From Blastococcus sp. TF02-8 (GTDB lineage Bacteria; Actinomycetota; Actinomycetes; Mycobacteriales; Geodermatophilaceae), in the NCBI RefSeq assembly GCF_003319175.1, contig NZ_QOHK01000007.1, positions 124,001 through 188,000 of the forward strand: a stretch of DNA of 64,000 bases. The letters run 5' to 3'. Position numbers and translations under genes: made by a program. Under the pieces are notes generated by a model that made no database searches, had not been told where the DNA came from, and was given only the letters and a program-made list of their open reading frames with translations. Each line of letters begins with the position of its first letter. Position 1 is the stretch's first letter. Of this stretch, positions 8,732-18,501 are shown one piece after another.

Positions 8732-10302
8732 CGCTCGCCGTCCGCCAGGACGTCCTCGGTGTCGTCGACCGGGTCGTCCTCGACCTCGTCCTCGTCGGCC
8801 AGACCTTCGAGGCCCTCGAGGTCCTCGTCGGTCCAGCCCTCCTCGGACATCTCGAACGGCGTCCGGCGGGCCCGCTTGGCGGCCAACCGCTCGGCGGCAC
8901 CGATGCGGCGGTTGTCCTCGAGCCGGTTGTCGGTCCCACGACCGCCCAGCCCGGCCGACTCCTCGGCGGTGAGGGTGCCCGCCGGCAGCGTCGGCGACCA
9001 GTCGAAGGTGACCCCGCCGATGGTGACGGCGTCGCCCTCCTGCGCACCGGCCTTCGCCAGCTCCTCCTCCACGCCGAGCCGGTTGAGCCGGTCGGCGAGG
9101 AAGCCGACGGCCTCGTCGTTGGTGAAGTCGGTCTGGCGCACCCATCGCTCGGGCTTGACGCCGCAGACCACGTACCCGCCCGGGTAGTCGGCGTCGGGCT
9201 CGACGGTGAAACCGCTGTCGTCGACGGCGCGCGGGGTGAGCGTGATGCGGACCGGCTCGGGCGCGGGCAGCGACGCGCGGTGCTCCTCGACGGCGGCCGC
9301 GAGGGCGTAGCCGAATGCGCTCAGCCCCTCTCCCGTCACGGCGCTCACCGGGAAGACGGCCAGCCCGCGGGCCTCCAGCGCCCCGCGGACCAGGTCCACC
9401 AGCTCGCGGCCGTCGGGCACGTCGATCTTGTTGAGGACGGCGATGCGCAGCCGCCCCACGAGGTCGAGCTCGTCGCCGCCGGTCGCGTCACTCGAGTACA
9501 TGGCCAGCTCGTGCTCGAGGGCCTCGATGTCGGTCTCCGGGTCGCGGCCGGGCTCCATCGTGGCCATGTCGACCACGTGCACCAGGACGGCGCAGCGCTC
9601 GACGTGCCGGAGGAACTGCAGGCCGAGGCCCTTGCCGGTGGACGCCCCCGGGATCAGGCCGGGGACGTCGGCCATCGTGTAGACGGTGTCGCCGGAGCGG
9701 ATCACGCCGAGGTTGGGCACCAGCGTGGTGAACGGGTAGTCGGCGATCTTGGGCCGCGCGGCGGACATGGCCGCGATCAGCGAGGACTTGCCGGCCGAGG
9801 GGAAGCCGACGAGACCGACGTCGGCGACGCTCTTGAGCTCGATGACCGCGTCGAACGCCTCCCCCGGCTCGCCGAGCAGGGCGAAGCCCGGCGCCTTGCG
9901 GCGGGCGTTGGCCAGCGCGGCGTTGCCGAGGCCACCCTTGCCGCCGTGCGCCAGCACGACGCGGGTGCCGACGCCCATCAGGTCGGCGATGACCCGCCCG
10001 TCGGAGGTGCTGACGACCGTGCCCTCGGGCACGTGCAGCACCTTGTCCTCGCCGCGGGCGCCGTGCCGGTTGCTGCCGGCGCCCGGGCGCCCGTTCGCGG
10101 CCTTCTGGTGCGGCCGGTGGTGGAAGTCCAGCAGGGTGTGCACGTTGGGCGACACCTCGAGGACGACGTCGCCGCCGTCCCCTCCGTTGCCCCCGTCGGG
10201 CCCACCGAGGGGCTTGTACTTCTCGCGGTGCACCGAGGCCACGCCGTGCCCACCGTTACCGGCGGCGACGTGGATGGTGACGCGGTCGACGAACGCGGCC
10301 AT
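8728..10302 (-). CDS. obg: Obg-family GTPase
   Basis: 524 residues: glycine-rich Obg fold (1-158), G domain (about 159-335) and an OCT domain (about 350-435), then an acidic C-terminal tail of about 80 residues. G1 is GFPSAGKS at 166-173, G3 is DVPGLIPG and G4 is NKID. It acts in 50S ribosome assembly and stress signalling. It lies downstream of rplU-rpmA, as is standard, with a hairpin between. Confidence 0.96.
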   Translation of the reverse strand: MAAFVDRVTIHVAAGNGGHGVASVHREKYKPLGGPDGGNGGDGGDVVLEVSPNVHTLLDFHHRPHQKAANGRPGAGSNRHGARGEDKVLHVPEGTVVSTSDGRVIADLMGVGTRVVLAHGGKGGLGNAALANARRKAPGFALLGEPGEAFDAVIELKSVADVGLVGFPSAGKSSLIAAMSAARPKIADYPFTTLVPNLGVIRSGDTVYTMADVPGLIPGASTGKGLGLQFLRHVERCAVLVHVVDMATMEPGRDPETDIEALEHELAMYSSDATGGDELDLVGRLRIAVLNKIDVPDGRELVDLVRGALEARGLAVFPVSAVTGEGLSAFGYALAAAVEEHRASLPAPEPVRITLTPRAVDDSGFTVEPDADYPGGYVVCGVKPERWVRQTDFTNDEAVGFLADRLNRLGVEEELAKAGAQEGDAVTIGGVTFDWSPTLPAGTLTAEESAGLGGRGTDNRLEDNRRIGAAERLAAKRARRTPFEMSEEGWTDEDLEGLEGLADEDEVEDDPVDDTEDVLADGER

Positions 10303-10327
10303 GTGTCAGCTACTCCTGAAACGCCAC

Positions 10328-10355
10328 GAGCGCACGGGCCTCGGCCCGTGCGCTC
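10328..10355 (-). terminator. hairpin between rpmA and obg
   Basis: A 12-bp perfect stem (GAGCGCACGGGC at 10328-10339 with its complement at 10344-10355) and a 4-base loop lie between the rpmA stop and the obg start. There is no T-run. It may act as a partial terminator that lowers obg expression relative to the ribosomal protein genes, or as an RNA processing site. Confidence 0.6.
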
Positions 10356-10377
10356 GCGAAGCGGATCGTGGGAGTGC

Positions 10378-10635
10378 TCAGGCCTCGACCGCGGAGATGG
10401 AGACCGTCTTGCGTCCCCGCCGCGTACCGAAGGTCACGGCGCCGGCAGCGAGCGCGAACAGCGTGTCGTCGCTGCCACGGCCGACGCCCAGGCCCGGGTG
10501 GAAGTGGGTGCCGCGCTGGCGGACGATGATCTCGCCGGCCTTCACGACCTGGCCACCGAAGCGCTTGACGCCGAGGCGCTGAGCGTTCGAGTCGCGGCCG
10601 TTGCGGGAGGACGAAGCGCCCTTCTTGTGTGCCAT
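10378..10635 (-). CDS. rpmA: 50S ribosomal protein L27
   Basis: 85 residues, full length, beginning [16 protein letters not shown], the conserved L27 N-terminus that reaches the peptidyl-transferase centre. No N-terminal cleavage extension of the Firmicutes type is present. It lies 7 bp downstream of rplU in one operon. Confidence 0.98.
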   Translation of the reverse strand: MAHKKGASSSRNGRDSNAQRLGVKRFGGQVVKAGEIIVRQRGTHFHPGLGVGRGSDDTLFALAAGAVTFGTRRGRKTVSISAVEA

Positions 10636-10642
10636 GTCGTCG

Positions 10643-10957
10643 TCAGCCCTTCGAGATGTCGCGGACCACGACGCTGGTCAGGGGCTGACGGTGCCCCTGC
10701 CGCTTGTGGTAGCCGGTCTTGTTCTTGAACTTGTGGATGTGGATCTTCGGGCCCTTGCCGTGCTCGACGATCTCACCGGTCACGGTCACCTTGGCCAGGG
10801 TCGCCGCGTCGCTGGTGACGGTGTCACCGTCGACCAGCAGGATGGCCGGGAGGGCGACCGTGTCGCCCGCCGCACCGGCCAGACGGTTGATCGTGAACGT
10901 GTCGCCCACGGCCACCTTGTGCTGGCTGCCGCCGGCCTTCACCACTGCGTACACCAC
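10643..10957 (-). CDS. rplU: 50S ribosomal protein L21
   Basis: 104 residues with the L21 C-terminal signature [15 protein letters not shown]. The start is GTG 10957 (a second GTG at 10954 is possible), preceded by GAGGAG. It binds 23S rRNA in the large subunit. It is the first gene of rplU-rpmA(-obg). The 204 bp between it and the RNase gene should carry the operon promoter; I do not see a clear hexamer pair. Confidence 0.97.
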   Translation of the reverse strand: MVYAVVKAGGSQHKVAVGDTFTINRLAGAAGDTVALPAILLVDGDTVTSDAATLAKVTVTGEIVEHGKGPKIHIHKFKNKTGYHKRQGHRQPLTSVVVRDISKG

Positions 10958-11161
10958 TGACTCCTCGTTCGCTTCTACGTCAAGCTCTGTGTCCGGCGCG
11001 CACGACCGGAGCTGGCGCCGGGTGCTTGGACGGGCCGCTCACGCCGTCCCGGCGGCACCCGGAGGCGCCTGCGCGGTGGCGCAGCAACCCGACCAGCGTA
11101 CCCGAGCGGCCCGCGGCCGGTCGACACGCCCTGGTTGTGGTCCTGCTGACCCGGGCCGGGC

Positions 11162-14100
11162 CTACTGCGGCGGACCCGCGGGCCGGCTGGCAGCCCTCCG
11201 ACGACGCGGACGGGTGGCCGCGGCGGGGGCCTGGGCGTCGGTCTCCCCCGCTGCCGCCTCGGCACCGCTGTCGGTGGCGTGCGCCACCCCGTCCGGGGTC
11301 ACGTCCGCCGTGGTCGTCGCCGGGGTGATCGGCACCGCGTCCTGCTCCGGCACCTCCACCGCCCCGACCTCGCCGGCCGGCAGCACGTCGGTCTCCGCGG
11401 GGAGCGCCGCGGGGAGTTCCGCCTCGGGCGCGACGTCCTCCACGGTCTCCGCCGACCCGTCGGCGGCCGGCTCGGCCGGCACGCCGTCCTCGGGCCGGGT
11501 GCCGGCGAGCACGGCGGCGTCCTCGGCCGCACGGTCCTCCCCGGACTGCCCGCGGTTGCGGCGGCCACGGTTGCGGCGGCCACCACTGCGCGGCGTGCCC
11601 TCGGCGGAGTCGGTGTCGACCGCCGCGTCGGCGGCCGGTGCCCCGTCCTGGTCCGCGGGGGTGTCCGCGGGCTCTTCGGTGGCGGAGTCCTTCGCCTGCT
11701 GATCCCTGGGCTGGTCCTTCGGCTGGTCCTTGCCCGCGCCACCGCCACGGTTGCGGCCGCCGCCGGAGTCCTTCGACTGGTCCTTGCCGCCGCCGCCGCC
11801 GTTGCCCCCACCGTTGCCGCGGCGCTTCTCGTCCACCGGGTCGGTGCTGACGATGATGCCCCGGCCGCGGCAGTGGTCGCACGGCTCGGAGAAGACCTCG
11901 AGCAGGCCCTGGCCGACCCGCTTCCGGGTCATCTGGACCAGGCCCAGCGAGGTCACCTCGGCGACCTGGTGCTTGGTGCGGTCCCGGCCCAGGCACTCGG
12001 TCAGCCGCCGCAGCACGAGGTCGCGGTTGCTCTCGAGCACCATGTCGATGAAGTCGATGACGATGATGCCGCCGATGTCGCGCAGCCGGAGCTGACGGAC
12101 GATCTCCTCGGCCGCCTCCATGTTGTTGCGCGTGACGGTCTGCTCGAGGTTGCCGCCGGAGCCGGTGAACTTGCCGGTGTTGACGTCGACCACGGTCATG
12201 GCCTCGGTGCGGTCGATCACCAGCGAGCCACCCGAGGGCAGCCAGACCTTGCGGTCGAGCGCCTTGGCCAGCTGCTCGTCGATGCGCAGGTCGCGGAAGG
12301 CGTCGCCCTCACCGGTGTAGCGGCTGAGCCGCTCGGTGAGCTCGGGGCTGACGTGCGCGACGTATGCCTCGACGGTGTCCCAGGCGTCGTCGCCCTGGAC
12401 CACGAGCTCCTTGAAGTCCTCGTTGAAGACGTCGCGGATCACGCGGATGGCCAGGTCGGGCTCGCCGTAGAGCAGGGTCGGGGCGTTGGAGGTCGACTCC
12501 GACCTCTGCTTGATGACCTCCCACTGCGCGGTCAGCCGGTTGACGTCGCGGGTGAGCTCCTCCTCGGAGGCACCCTCCGCGGCGGTCCGGATGATGACGC
12601 CGGCGTCCTCGGGGACGATCCGCTTGAGGATGTCCTTGAGCCGCTGGCGCTCGGTGTCGGGCAGCTTCCGGCTGATGCCGGTCATCGAGCCGCCGGGCAC
12701 GTAGACCAGGAAGCGCCCCGGGAGGTTGATCTGCTGGGTCAGCCGGGCGCCCTTGTGCCCGATCGGGTCCTTGGTGACCTGGACCAGGATCTTGTCGCCG
12801 GACTTGAACGCGGTCTCGATCGAGCGCTGCTTGCCCGAGAGGCCGGCCGCGTCCCAGTTGACCTCACCGGCGTAGAGGACGGCGTTGCGACCCTTGCCGA
12901 TGTCGACGAACGCCGCCTCCATGCTCGGCAGCACGTTCTGCACGCGGCCGAGGTACACGTTCCCGGCGAAGGACGTCGCCGACGCCTGGGTGACGTAGTG
13001 CTCGACGAGGATGTCGTCCTCGAGGACGGCGATCTGCGTCCGCTCGCCCCGCTGGCGGATGACCATCTTGCGGTCGACGGCCTCGCGGCGGGCCAGGAAC
13101 TCGGCCTCGGTGAGGATCGGCTGGCGGCGGCGTCCGGTGTCCCGCCCGTCGCGCCGGCGCTGGCGCTTGGCCTCCAGGCGGGTGGAGCCGGTGATGCCGC
13201 GGACGTCGTCGTCGCTGGTGGCCCGACCGTTGCGGCCCGCGCGCTCCGGGCGGTCGTCGTCATCGCCGTCGTCGGAGGAGTCCTCGCCCGAGGAGCTCCC
13301 GCTGCGGCGACGACGCCGCCGGCGACGGCGGGTGCTCGACCCGGTCGAGCCCTCCTCGCCCTCGCCGTCGTCCTCGGAGTCGCCCGTGTCGTCGGCGCCG
13401 GTGTCGTCGTCCTCGTCGGAGCCGGCGTCGGTGGGGCGCTCGTCGGACTCGTCGTCGGAGTCCGCGGAGTCCTCGCCGCTGCGACCGCGGCCGCGACCCC
13501 GGCGTCCGCGGCGACGGCGGCGGCTGCCGGAGCTGCCCCCCTCCTCGCGGTCGTCGGTGGAGTCGCGGTCCTCGTCGTCGCTCTCGTCGTCGGCGTCGAC
13601 CGCCTCGCTCTCGGCGAGGTCCTCGGCCGGGCGGCGGTTGCGCGAGCGGTTGCGTCGGGGGCGAGACGCCTCGTCGGCGATCTCGTCGGAGTCCTCGTGC
13701 TCGTCGGCGACGTCGTCCAGCAGGTCGGGATCCGGTGACTCCACGGGACGACGGCTCCGGCGCCGGGGCGCGGGAGGGGTGTCGGCCGGAGGTGCCACGA
13801 AGCTGACGAACGCCGGGGCGGCGGCCGCCGGCGCGGGCGGGGTCGCCGGCGGTGCGGCGTCGGGGTCGGGAGCGGCGGCCGGGCGGGTCGCACGCCGACG
13901 GGGGCGGGCGACGACGGCGGTCGGCTCGGGCGAGCTGAACTGCGCGCCGAACCGGGAGTGGACCGGCTCGTGGTCCTCCTCGGGCGCACCCTCGTCGGGG
14001 GTCGCGGGCATGCCGGTGGCCTCGGCCTCGGCTGGCTGCGGCGTGCCGGGCGCGACGTCCTCGGCCTCCGCGGTCTCCTCCGCCTCGGGCTCCTCGGCGG

Positions 14101-14278
14101 GCGCGCCCTCGTCCGGGGTCGCGGGAACGCCGGTGGCCTCGGCCTCGGCGGGCTGCGGGGTGTTCGGCGCGACCACCGTGCCCGGGTCGGTCACGTCGTC
14201 GTTCGTGTGGCCGGTGCCGTTCGTGTGGCCGGTGTCGTTCGAGTGGTCGGTGTCGTTCGTGTGGTCGGTGTCAGCCAC
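11162..14278 (-). CDS. rne: ribonuclease E/G family protein
   Basis: About 1038 residues from GTG 14278, preceded by AGGAGG. The catalytic core spans about 400-810: S1 domain (about 436-510), DNase I-like site with Asp698 (VVDVNTGK) and Asp742 (IVIDFIDM), and the zinc-link CDHC at 800-803. It makes endonucleolytic cuts in mRNA and rRNA precursors. The roughly 400 N-terminal residues are low-complexity: HTND-type hexapeptide repeats (4-26), a duplicated module of about 37 residues (about 39-100), then alternating acidic runs and arginine-rich blocks. The C-terminus (about 815-1038) is Gly/Ala/Pro-rich. This layout is known from actinobacterial RNase E, where disordered arms bind RNA and partners. 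The long open frame to 14566 lacks a better start. Confidence 0.93.
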   Translation of the reverse strand: MADTDHTNDTDHSNDTGHTNGTGHTNDDVTDPGTVVAPNTPQPAEAEATGVPATPDEGAPAEEPEAEETAEAEDVAPGTPQPAEAEATGMPATPDEGAPEEDHEPVHSRFGAQFSSPEPTAVVARPRRRATRPAAAPDPDAAPPATPPAPAAAAPAFVSFVAPPADTPPAPRRRSRRPVESPDPDLLDDVADEHEDSDEIADEASRPRRNRSRNRRPAEDLAESEAVDADDESDDEDRDSTDDREEGGSSGSRRRRRGRRGRGRGRSGEDSADSDDESDERPTDAGSDEDDDTGADDTGDSEDDGEGEEGSTGSSTRRRRRRRRRSGSSSGEDSSDDGDDDDRPERAGRNGRATSDDDVRGITGSTRLEAKRQRRRDGRDTGRRRQPILTEAEFLARREAVDRKMVIRQRGERTQIAVLEDDILVEHYVTQASATSFAGNVYLGRVQNVLPSMEAAFVDIGKGRNAVLYAGEVNWDAAGLSGKQRSIETAFKSGDKILVQVTKDPIGHKGARLTQQINLPGRFLVYVPGGSMTGISRKLPDTERQRLKDILKRIVPEDAGVIIRTAAEGASEEELTRDVNRLTAQWEVIKQRSESTSNAPTLLYGEPDLAIRVIRDVFNEDFKELVVQGDDAWDTVEAYVAHVSPELTERLSRYTGEGDAFRDLRIDEQLAKALDRKVWLPSGGSLVIDRTEAMTVVDVNTGKFTGSGGNLEQTVTRNNMEAAEEIVRQLRLRDIGGIIVIDFIDMVLESNRDLVLRRLTECLGRDRTKHQVAEVTSLGLVQMTRKRVGQGLLEVFSEPCDHCRGRGIIVSTDPVDEKRRGNGGGNGGGGGKDQSKDSGGGRNRGGGAGKDQPKDQPRDQQAKDSATEEPADTPADQDGAPAADAAVDTDSAEGTPRSGGRRNRGRRNRGQSGEDRAAEDAAVLAGTRPEDGVPAEPAADGSAETVEDVAPEAELPAALPAETDVLPAGEVGAVEVPEQDAVPITPATTTADVTPDGVAHATDSGAEAAAGETDAQAPAAATRPRRRRAASRPAGPPQ

Positions 14279-14617
14279 GAGGGCTCTCGCCTCCTGTGTG
14301 GTGCTCCCGGGCGCCGATCGGTCTCGACTGGCGGCCGCGCAGGGGCACGGGTTGGGCGGGATGAGCCGTCGCACGGGGTACGGCGGGTGGCTCGTCCTGC
14401 AGAAGTCTGATGTCGGTTCCCGCGCGACGGTTGCCGCGGCGGGGACCGCAGTGCTGGTGGTGCGCGTCCCGGCGGACCGGGGCGGTGGTGCCGAGCGGGT
14501 GGTTCGAGTCTTCGGTGGTGCGGGGTCTGCGTCGACCGGACCGGCTGGCCCGGATCGGTGCGTCACGCCTGGCAGCCGTGGCGCTCGACGGCGCCCGGCC
14601 TCCGGGGACCCACCTGG
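14279..14617. other. intergenic region upstream of the RNase gene
   Basis: 339 bp without a gene. Minus-strand AGGAGG near 14290-14296 is the ribosome-binding site of the RNase gene. Positions 14580-14595 form a small hairpin (GGCGC, 6-base loop, GCGCC) just after the radical-SAM-linked gene and may end that operon. The RNase promoter must lie here; I cannot assign hexamers with confidence. Confidence 0.5.
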
Positions 14618-15379
14618 TCAGATCGCCGCGTGCTCCCGGAGGGGGCGCGCCGCGCGGTCGGGACCGAGCGGATCGGCCACGGTCCCGGTGTCGTCGAGCC
14701 GGCCCTGCGCCACACGCACGGCCCGTGGGGGCGACGGCGGGCGCAGGTCGGCGACGGCAGCCAGGGCGGCCAACACGTCGTCAGGTCGTACAGCGGGCGT
14801 CACCTGCCGGACGACCATGTGCAGTATGGCACAGCCGGCCTCCTCGCCCACCTCCGCGCCGGCCACGGCGGCGCGGGCGTCGACGTCCTTGAGGCCGTTC
14901 TTGGTGCGCTTCGCGACGGTCACGATCTCGCTGGCGAGGAACTTCTCCACGGCCGGCTGCAGCTCGGCCAGGGGCACACCCGGCATCTCCAGCCGCCAGA
15001 CCGAGGTGTCGATCCGGTCGGCGAGCGACCCGGTGCCCTCCTGGGCCTCCACGGCCTCCAGGACGGCGATGTCCTCGGGCAGCGCGGCGTCCAGAGCCGC
15101 CCGCACGGCCTCGGGGTCGCAGGCCACCGCGAGCCCGATCTCCACGTACTCCGCCTCGCTGGCCGACCCGGTCGGAGCGGCACCCAGGTAGGAGATCTTC
15201 GGGTGCGGGCTGAACCCGGCCGAGAACGCCATCGGCACCTGGGCGCGGCGCAGTGCCCGCTCCAGGGCGCGGGCCAGGTCGCGGTGGGAGGCGAAGCGCA
15301 GCCGCCCCCGCTTGGCGTAGCGGATGCGGAGCTTCTGGACCGTCGGCGGCGGGGGCGGCCCGTCGGGCTGTCGGGCCAT
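14618..15379 (-). CDS. TIGR03936 family radical SAM-associated protein
   Basis: 253 residues (DUF2344/TIGR03936 type), with the characteristic N-terminus KLRIRYAKRGRLRFASHRD and the FSPHPKISYLGA segment. It starts at ATG 15379, overlapping the stop of the radical SAM gene upstream (ATGA). In some bacteria the two proteins are fused. The pair is widely conserved beside RNase E/G and L21 genes in actinobacteria, but its reaction is not established. It may modify a component of translation or RNA processing; that is inferred from context only. Confidence 0.9.
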   Translation of the reverse strand: MARQPDGPPPPPTVQKLRIRYAKRGRLRFASHRDLARALERALRRAQVPMAFSAGFSPHPKISYLGAAPTGSASEAEYVEIGLAVACDPEAVRAALDAALPEDIAVLEAVEAQEGTGSLADRIDTSVWRLEMPGVPLAELQPAVEKFLASEIVTVAKRTKNGLKDVDARAAVAGAEVGEEAGCAILHMVVRQVTPAVRPDDVLAALAAVADLRPPSPPRAVRVAQGRLDDTGTVADPLGPDRAARPLREHAAI

Positions 15380-17322
15380 CAGACGACCGTCAGCGGCAGC
15401 AGGCTGCGCCCGGTGGGGCCGATCTGGATCTCGGTGCCCATGGTGGGGCAGACGCCGCAGTCGTAGCAGGGGGTCCACCGGCAGTCGGCGACCTCCTCCT
15501 CGGCGATGGCGTCCTGCCAGTCGTCCCAGAGCCACTCCTTTTCCAACCCGGAGTCCAGGTGGTCCCACGGCAGGATCTCGTGCTCGGTCCGCTCGCGGGT
15601 GGTGAACCAGTCGAGGTCGACACCGAAGACGGCGAGCTCCTCGGCGGCGGCCCGGGTCCAGCGGTCGAACGAGAAGTGCTCGCTCCAGCCGTCGAACCTC
15701 CCGCCCTCGCGCCAGACCCGCTCGATGACCCGGCCCACGCGGCGGTCGCCCCGGGAGAGCAGGCCTTCGATCACGCCGGGCTTGCCGTCGTGGTAGCGCA
15801 GGCCGATGGAGCGGCCGATCCGCCGGTCGGCGTTGATGGCCTGGCGGAGAACCCTCAACCGGTGGTCGATGGTCTCGGCACTGGCCTGCGCGGCCCACTG
15901 GAACGGGGTGTGCGGCTTGGGCACGAAGCCACCGATGGAGACGGTGCAGCGGATGTCCTTGCGACCGCTGGCCTCGCGGCCGGCCCGGATCACCTCGACG
16001 GCGAGGTCGGCGATCTCCAGCACGTCCTCGTCGGTCTCGGTGGGCAGACCGCACATGAAGTAGAGCTTCACCTGCGTCCAGCCGTTGGCGTAGGCCGTCG
16101 TCACCGTGCGGACGAGGTCCTCCTTGGACACCGTCTTGTTGATGACCCGGCGGATCCGCTCGCTGCCGCCCTCGGGGGCGAAGGTCAGGCCGCTGCGTCG
16201 CCCGTTGCGGGACAGCTCGTTGGCCAGCGTGATGTTGAAGGCGTCGACCCGGGTGCTGGGCAGGCTGAGGCCGGTGTTGGTGCCCTCGTAGCGGTCGGCC
16301 AGTTCCTTGGCGACCTGCCCGATCTCGGAGTGGTCGGCGCTGGAGAGCGACAGCAGCCCGACCTCCTCGTAGCCGGTCGCCTTCAGCCCCTGGTCGACCA
16401 TCGAGCCGATGCCGGTGATCGTCCGCTCGCGCACCGGGCGGGTGATCATCCCGGCCTGGCAGAAGCGGCAGCCGCGGGTGCAGCCGCGGAAGATCTCCAC
16501 GCTCATCCGCTCGTGCACGCTCTCGGCCAGCGGCACCAGCGGCGTCTTCGGGTACGGCCACTCGTCGAGGTCCATGACGGTGCGCTTGCCGACGCGTTCG
16601 GGCACGTCGTCCCGGGTGCGGGTGACCGCGGCGATGGTGCCGTCCGGACCGTAGGAGACGGCGTAGAAGCGCGGCACGTAGACGCCGTCGATCCGCGCCA
16701 GCCGGGCGAGCAGCTCCTCGCGGCCGCCGGGGCGCCCCTGCGCCTTCCACGCCTTGACGACGTCGGTGATGTCCCCGACCGCCTGCTCGCCGTCACCCAG
16801 CACGGCGCAGTCGACGAAGTCGGCGACCGGCTCGGGGTTGAAGGCGGCGTGGCCGCCGGCGACGACGACCGGGTGGCTCTCGTCGCGGTCGACCACGTGC
16901 AGCGGGATGCCGGCGAGGTCCAGCGCCTCGAGCAGGTTGGTGTAACCCAGCTCGGTGGCGAAGCTGACGCCGAGCAGGTCGAAGTCCCGGACGGCGCGGT
17001 GGCCGTCGACGGTGAACTGGCCGACTCCGTGCTCGCGCATCAGGGCGGCGAGGTCCGGCCAGACGGCGTAGGTGCGCTCGGCCAGGGCGTCGGGGCGCTC
17101 GTTGAGCACCTCGTAGAGGATCATCAGGCCCTGGTTGGGCAGCCCGACCTCGTAGGCGTCGGGGTACATCAGCGCCCAGTGGACGTCGACGGTCTCCCAC
17201 GGCTTCAGCTGGGCGTTGAGTTCACCGCCCACGTACTGGATGGGCTTCTGGACCTGGGCCAGCAGCGGCTCGAGTCGCGGGTACAGCGACTCGCCGGCAG
17301 CGGTGCGGAGCTCTGCAGTCAT
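15379..17322 (-). CDS. TIGR03960 family B12-binding radical SAM protein
   Basis: 647 residues. A B12-binding-like N-terminal domain (about 45-200) precedes the radical SAM core with CTRGCRFC (Cys281, Cys285, Cys288) ligating the [4Fe-4S] cluster that cleaves S-adenosylmethionine. A second cysteine cluster near the C-terminus (CRWTPCYDCGVC) suggests a second Fe-S or zinc site. The start is ATG 17322; longer frames have no support. It is coupled to the TIGR03936 gene. The substrate is unknown. Confidence 0.92.
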   Translation of the reverse strand: MTAELRTAAGESLYPRLEPLLAQVQKPIQYVGGELNAQLKPWETVDVHWALMYPDAYEVGLPNQGLMILYEVLNERPDALAERTYAVWPDLAALMREHGVGQFTVDGHRAVRDFDLLGVSFATELGYTNLLEALDLAGIPLHVVDRDESHPVVVAGGHAAFNPEPVADFVDCAVLGDGEQAVGDITDVVKAWKAQGRPGGREELLARLARIDGVYVPRFYAVSYGPDGTIAAVTRTRDDVPERVGKRTVMDLDEWPYPKTPLVPLAESVHERMSVEIFRGCTRGCRFCQAGMITRPVRERTITGIGSMVDQGLKATGYEEVGLLSLSSADHSEIGQVAKELADRYEGTNTGLSLPSTRVDAFNITLANELSRNGRRSGLTFAPEGGSERIRRVINKTVSKEDLVRTVTTAYANGWTQVKLYFMCGLPTETDEDVLEIADLAVEVIRAGREASGRKDIRCTVSIGGFVPKPHTPFQWAAQASAETIDHRLRVLRQAINADRRIGRSIGLRYHDGKPGVIEGLLSRGDRRVGRVIERVWREGGRFDGWSEHFSFDRWTRAAAEELAVFGVDLDWFTTRERTEHEILPWDHLDSGLEKEWLWDDWQDAIAEEEVADCRWTPCYDCGVCPTMGTEIQIGPTGRSLLPLTVV

Positions 17323-17421
17323 GACCGGTCCAGGGTAGACGGCGTCCGGCGGCACCTCCGTCCCTCGTTCCCGAACTCCCGGCGCGGCGTGCCCCAGCGT
17401 GCGGGAGGCAGACTGGCGGTC

Positions 17422-17652
17422 GTGGACCAGGGCGAGGAGATGCCGGTGGAGCAGCGGACGTCCCGGGGCGGCGCGCTCGGGCTCGGCGGCGGCGTCCTGG
17501 CGGTGCTCTCGCTGCTGGGACTGGTGCTGATCGGCGTCTTCCTCGAGTCGACGCCGGGCGGGTCCGAGGGCACGTTGCTGCTGCTGTGCTGGGCCGGGCT
17601 CGTCGCCGGGATCGTGCTGGCCGCCGTCGCGGTCGTGCGCTCGACCCGCTGA
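17422..17652 (+). CDS. small two-helix membrane protein
   Basis: 76 residues from GTG 17422, preceded by GGGAGG at 17403-17408; an ATG at 17440 is an alternative. Two hydrophobic helices (about 25-45 and 53-73) are joined by a short polar loop. No family is recognised. It lies divergent from the radical SAM gene and convergent with ndk, 19 bp away. It is shorter than most ORF cut-offs allow in the correct frame, so it is easily missed. Confidence 0.6.
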   Translation: MDQGEEMPVEQRTSRGGALGLGGGVLAVLSLLGLVLIGVFLESTPGGSEGTLLLLCWAGLVAGIVLAAVAVVRSTR

Positions 17653-17671
17653 GCGCACGACCGCGACCGGC

Positions 17672-18082
17672 TCAGCCGAGGTCGGGGAAGAACAGCCCGA
17701 TCTCGCGCGCGGCCGACTCCGGGGAGTCCGAGCCGTGCACGATGTTGTTCTGCACCTCGAGGGCGAAGTCGCCGCGGATCGTGCCCGGGCCCGCCTTCAC
17801 CGGGTCCGTCGCGCCGGCAAGGGCGCGGAAGGCCTCGATCGCCCGCGGGCCCTCGACCACCAGCGCCATCAGCGGGCCGCTGGTGATGAACTCGACGAGG
17901 TCGGCGAAGAACGGCCGCTCGCTGTGCTCGGCGTAGTGCGTCTGCGCGACATCGGCGGTCAGCGTGCGCAGCTCGGCGGCGACCAGGCGCAGGCCCTTGC
18001 GCTCCAGGCGGGTGATCACCTCGCCGACGAGGCCACGGGCGACGCCGTCGGGCTTGACCAGGACGAGAGTGCGTTCAGTCAC
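17672..18082 (-). CDS. ndk: nucleoside diphosphate kinase
   Basis: 136 residues, full length. The phosphorylated histidine lies in NIVHGSDS near residue 117. The N-terminus [17 protein letters not shown] is typical. It transfers phosphate between nucleoside tri- and diphosphates. It is 11 bp downstream of the DUF4233 gene, so folC-DUF4233-ndk form one operon, an order shared by many actinobacteria. Confidence 0.97.
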   Translation of the reverse strand: MTERTLVLVKPDGVARGLVGEVITRLERKGLRLVAAELRTLTADVAQTHYAEHSERPFFADLVEFITSGPLMALVVEGPRAIEAFRALAGATDPVKAGPGTIRGDFALEVQNNIVHGSDSPESAAREIGLFFPDLG

Positions 18083-18093
18083 GGGGCCGCAGC

Positions 18094-18501
18094 CTACGGG
18101 GTGGCCGCGCCCTCTCCGTCGGCGTCACTCGTGCGGGCCCCCTCCACCGCGCCGAAGCGGCTGCCGACCAGCTCCTTGCGGACCTGCAGCAGGTACAGCC
18201 AGATCAGCACGAAGGCACCGGCGACGAACCACATCACGCTGTTGATCAGCCCGGTGAGCAGCAGCGGGACCTGCAGCGCGGTGCCGATCGCGAGTCCGCG
18301 CTCCCGTCGCTGGACCCCGCTCGCCAGGATCAGGACCAGGGAGAGCACCAGCAGCAGCGTCAGCCGGACCCCCCCGAGCCCCTCCTCCGTCTGCGCGATG
18401 CCCCGCGGCACGAACAGCACGGCCAGCCCCTCCAGCACCAGCACGGCGGCGGCCGCGCCACGCAGCGCCTTGGCCGCGCGCAGCGGGTCGGGTGCGATCA
18501 C
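18094..18501 (-). CDS. DUF4233 membrane protein
   Basis: 135 residues with about four hydrophobic segments (12-32, 45-62, 70-90, 90-108) and a charged C-terminus. It matches the DUF4233 family that regularly follows folC in actinobacteria. It starts at ATG 18501, overlapping the folC stop by 4 bp. Function unknown. Confidence 0.85.
   Translation of the reverse strand: MIAPDPLRAAKALRGAAAAVLVLEGLAVLFVPRGIAQTEEGLGGVRLTLLLVLSLVLILASGVQRRERGLAIGTALQVPLLLTGLINSVMWFVAGAFVLIWLYLLQVRKELVGSRFGAVEGARTSDADGEGAATP

Noticed and set aside
15253-17652. 799-codon plus-strand frame opposite the radical SAM genes
   Set aside because: Complement of two well-supported genes; only the last 76 codons look like a real membrane protein.
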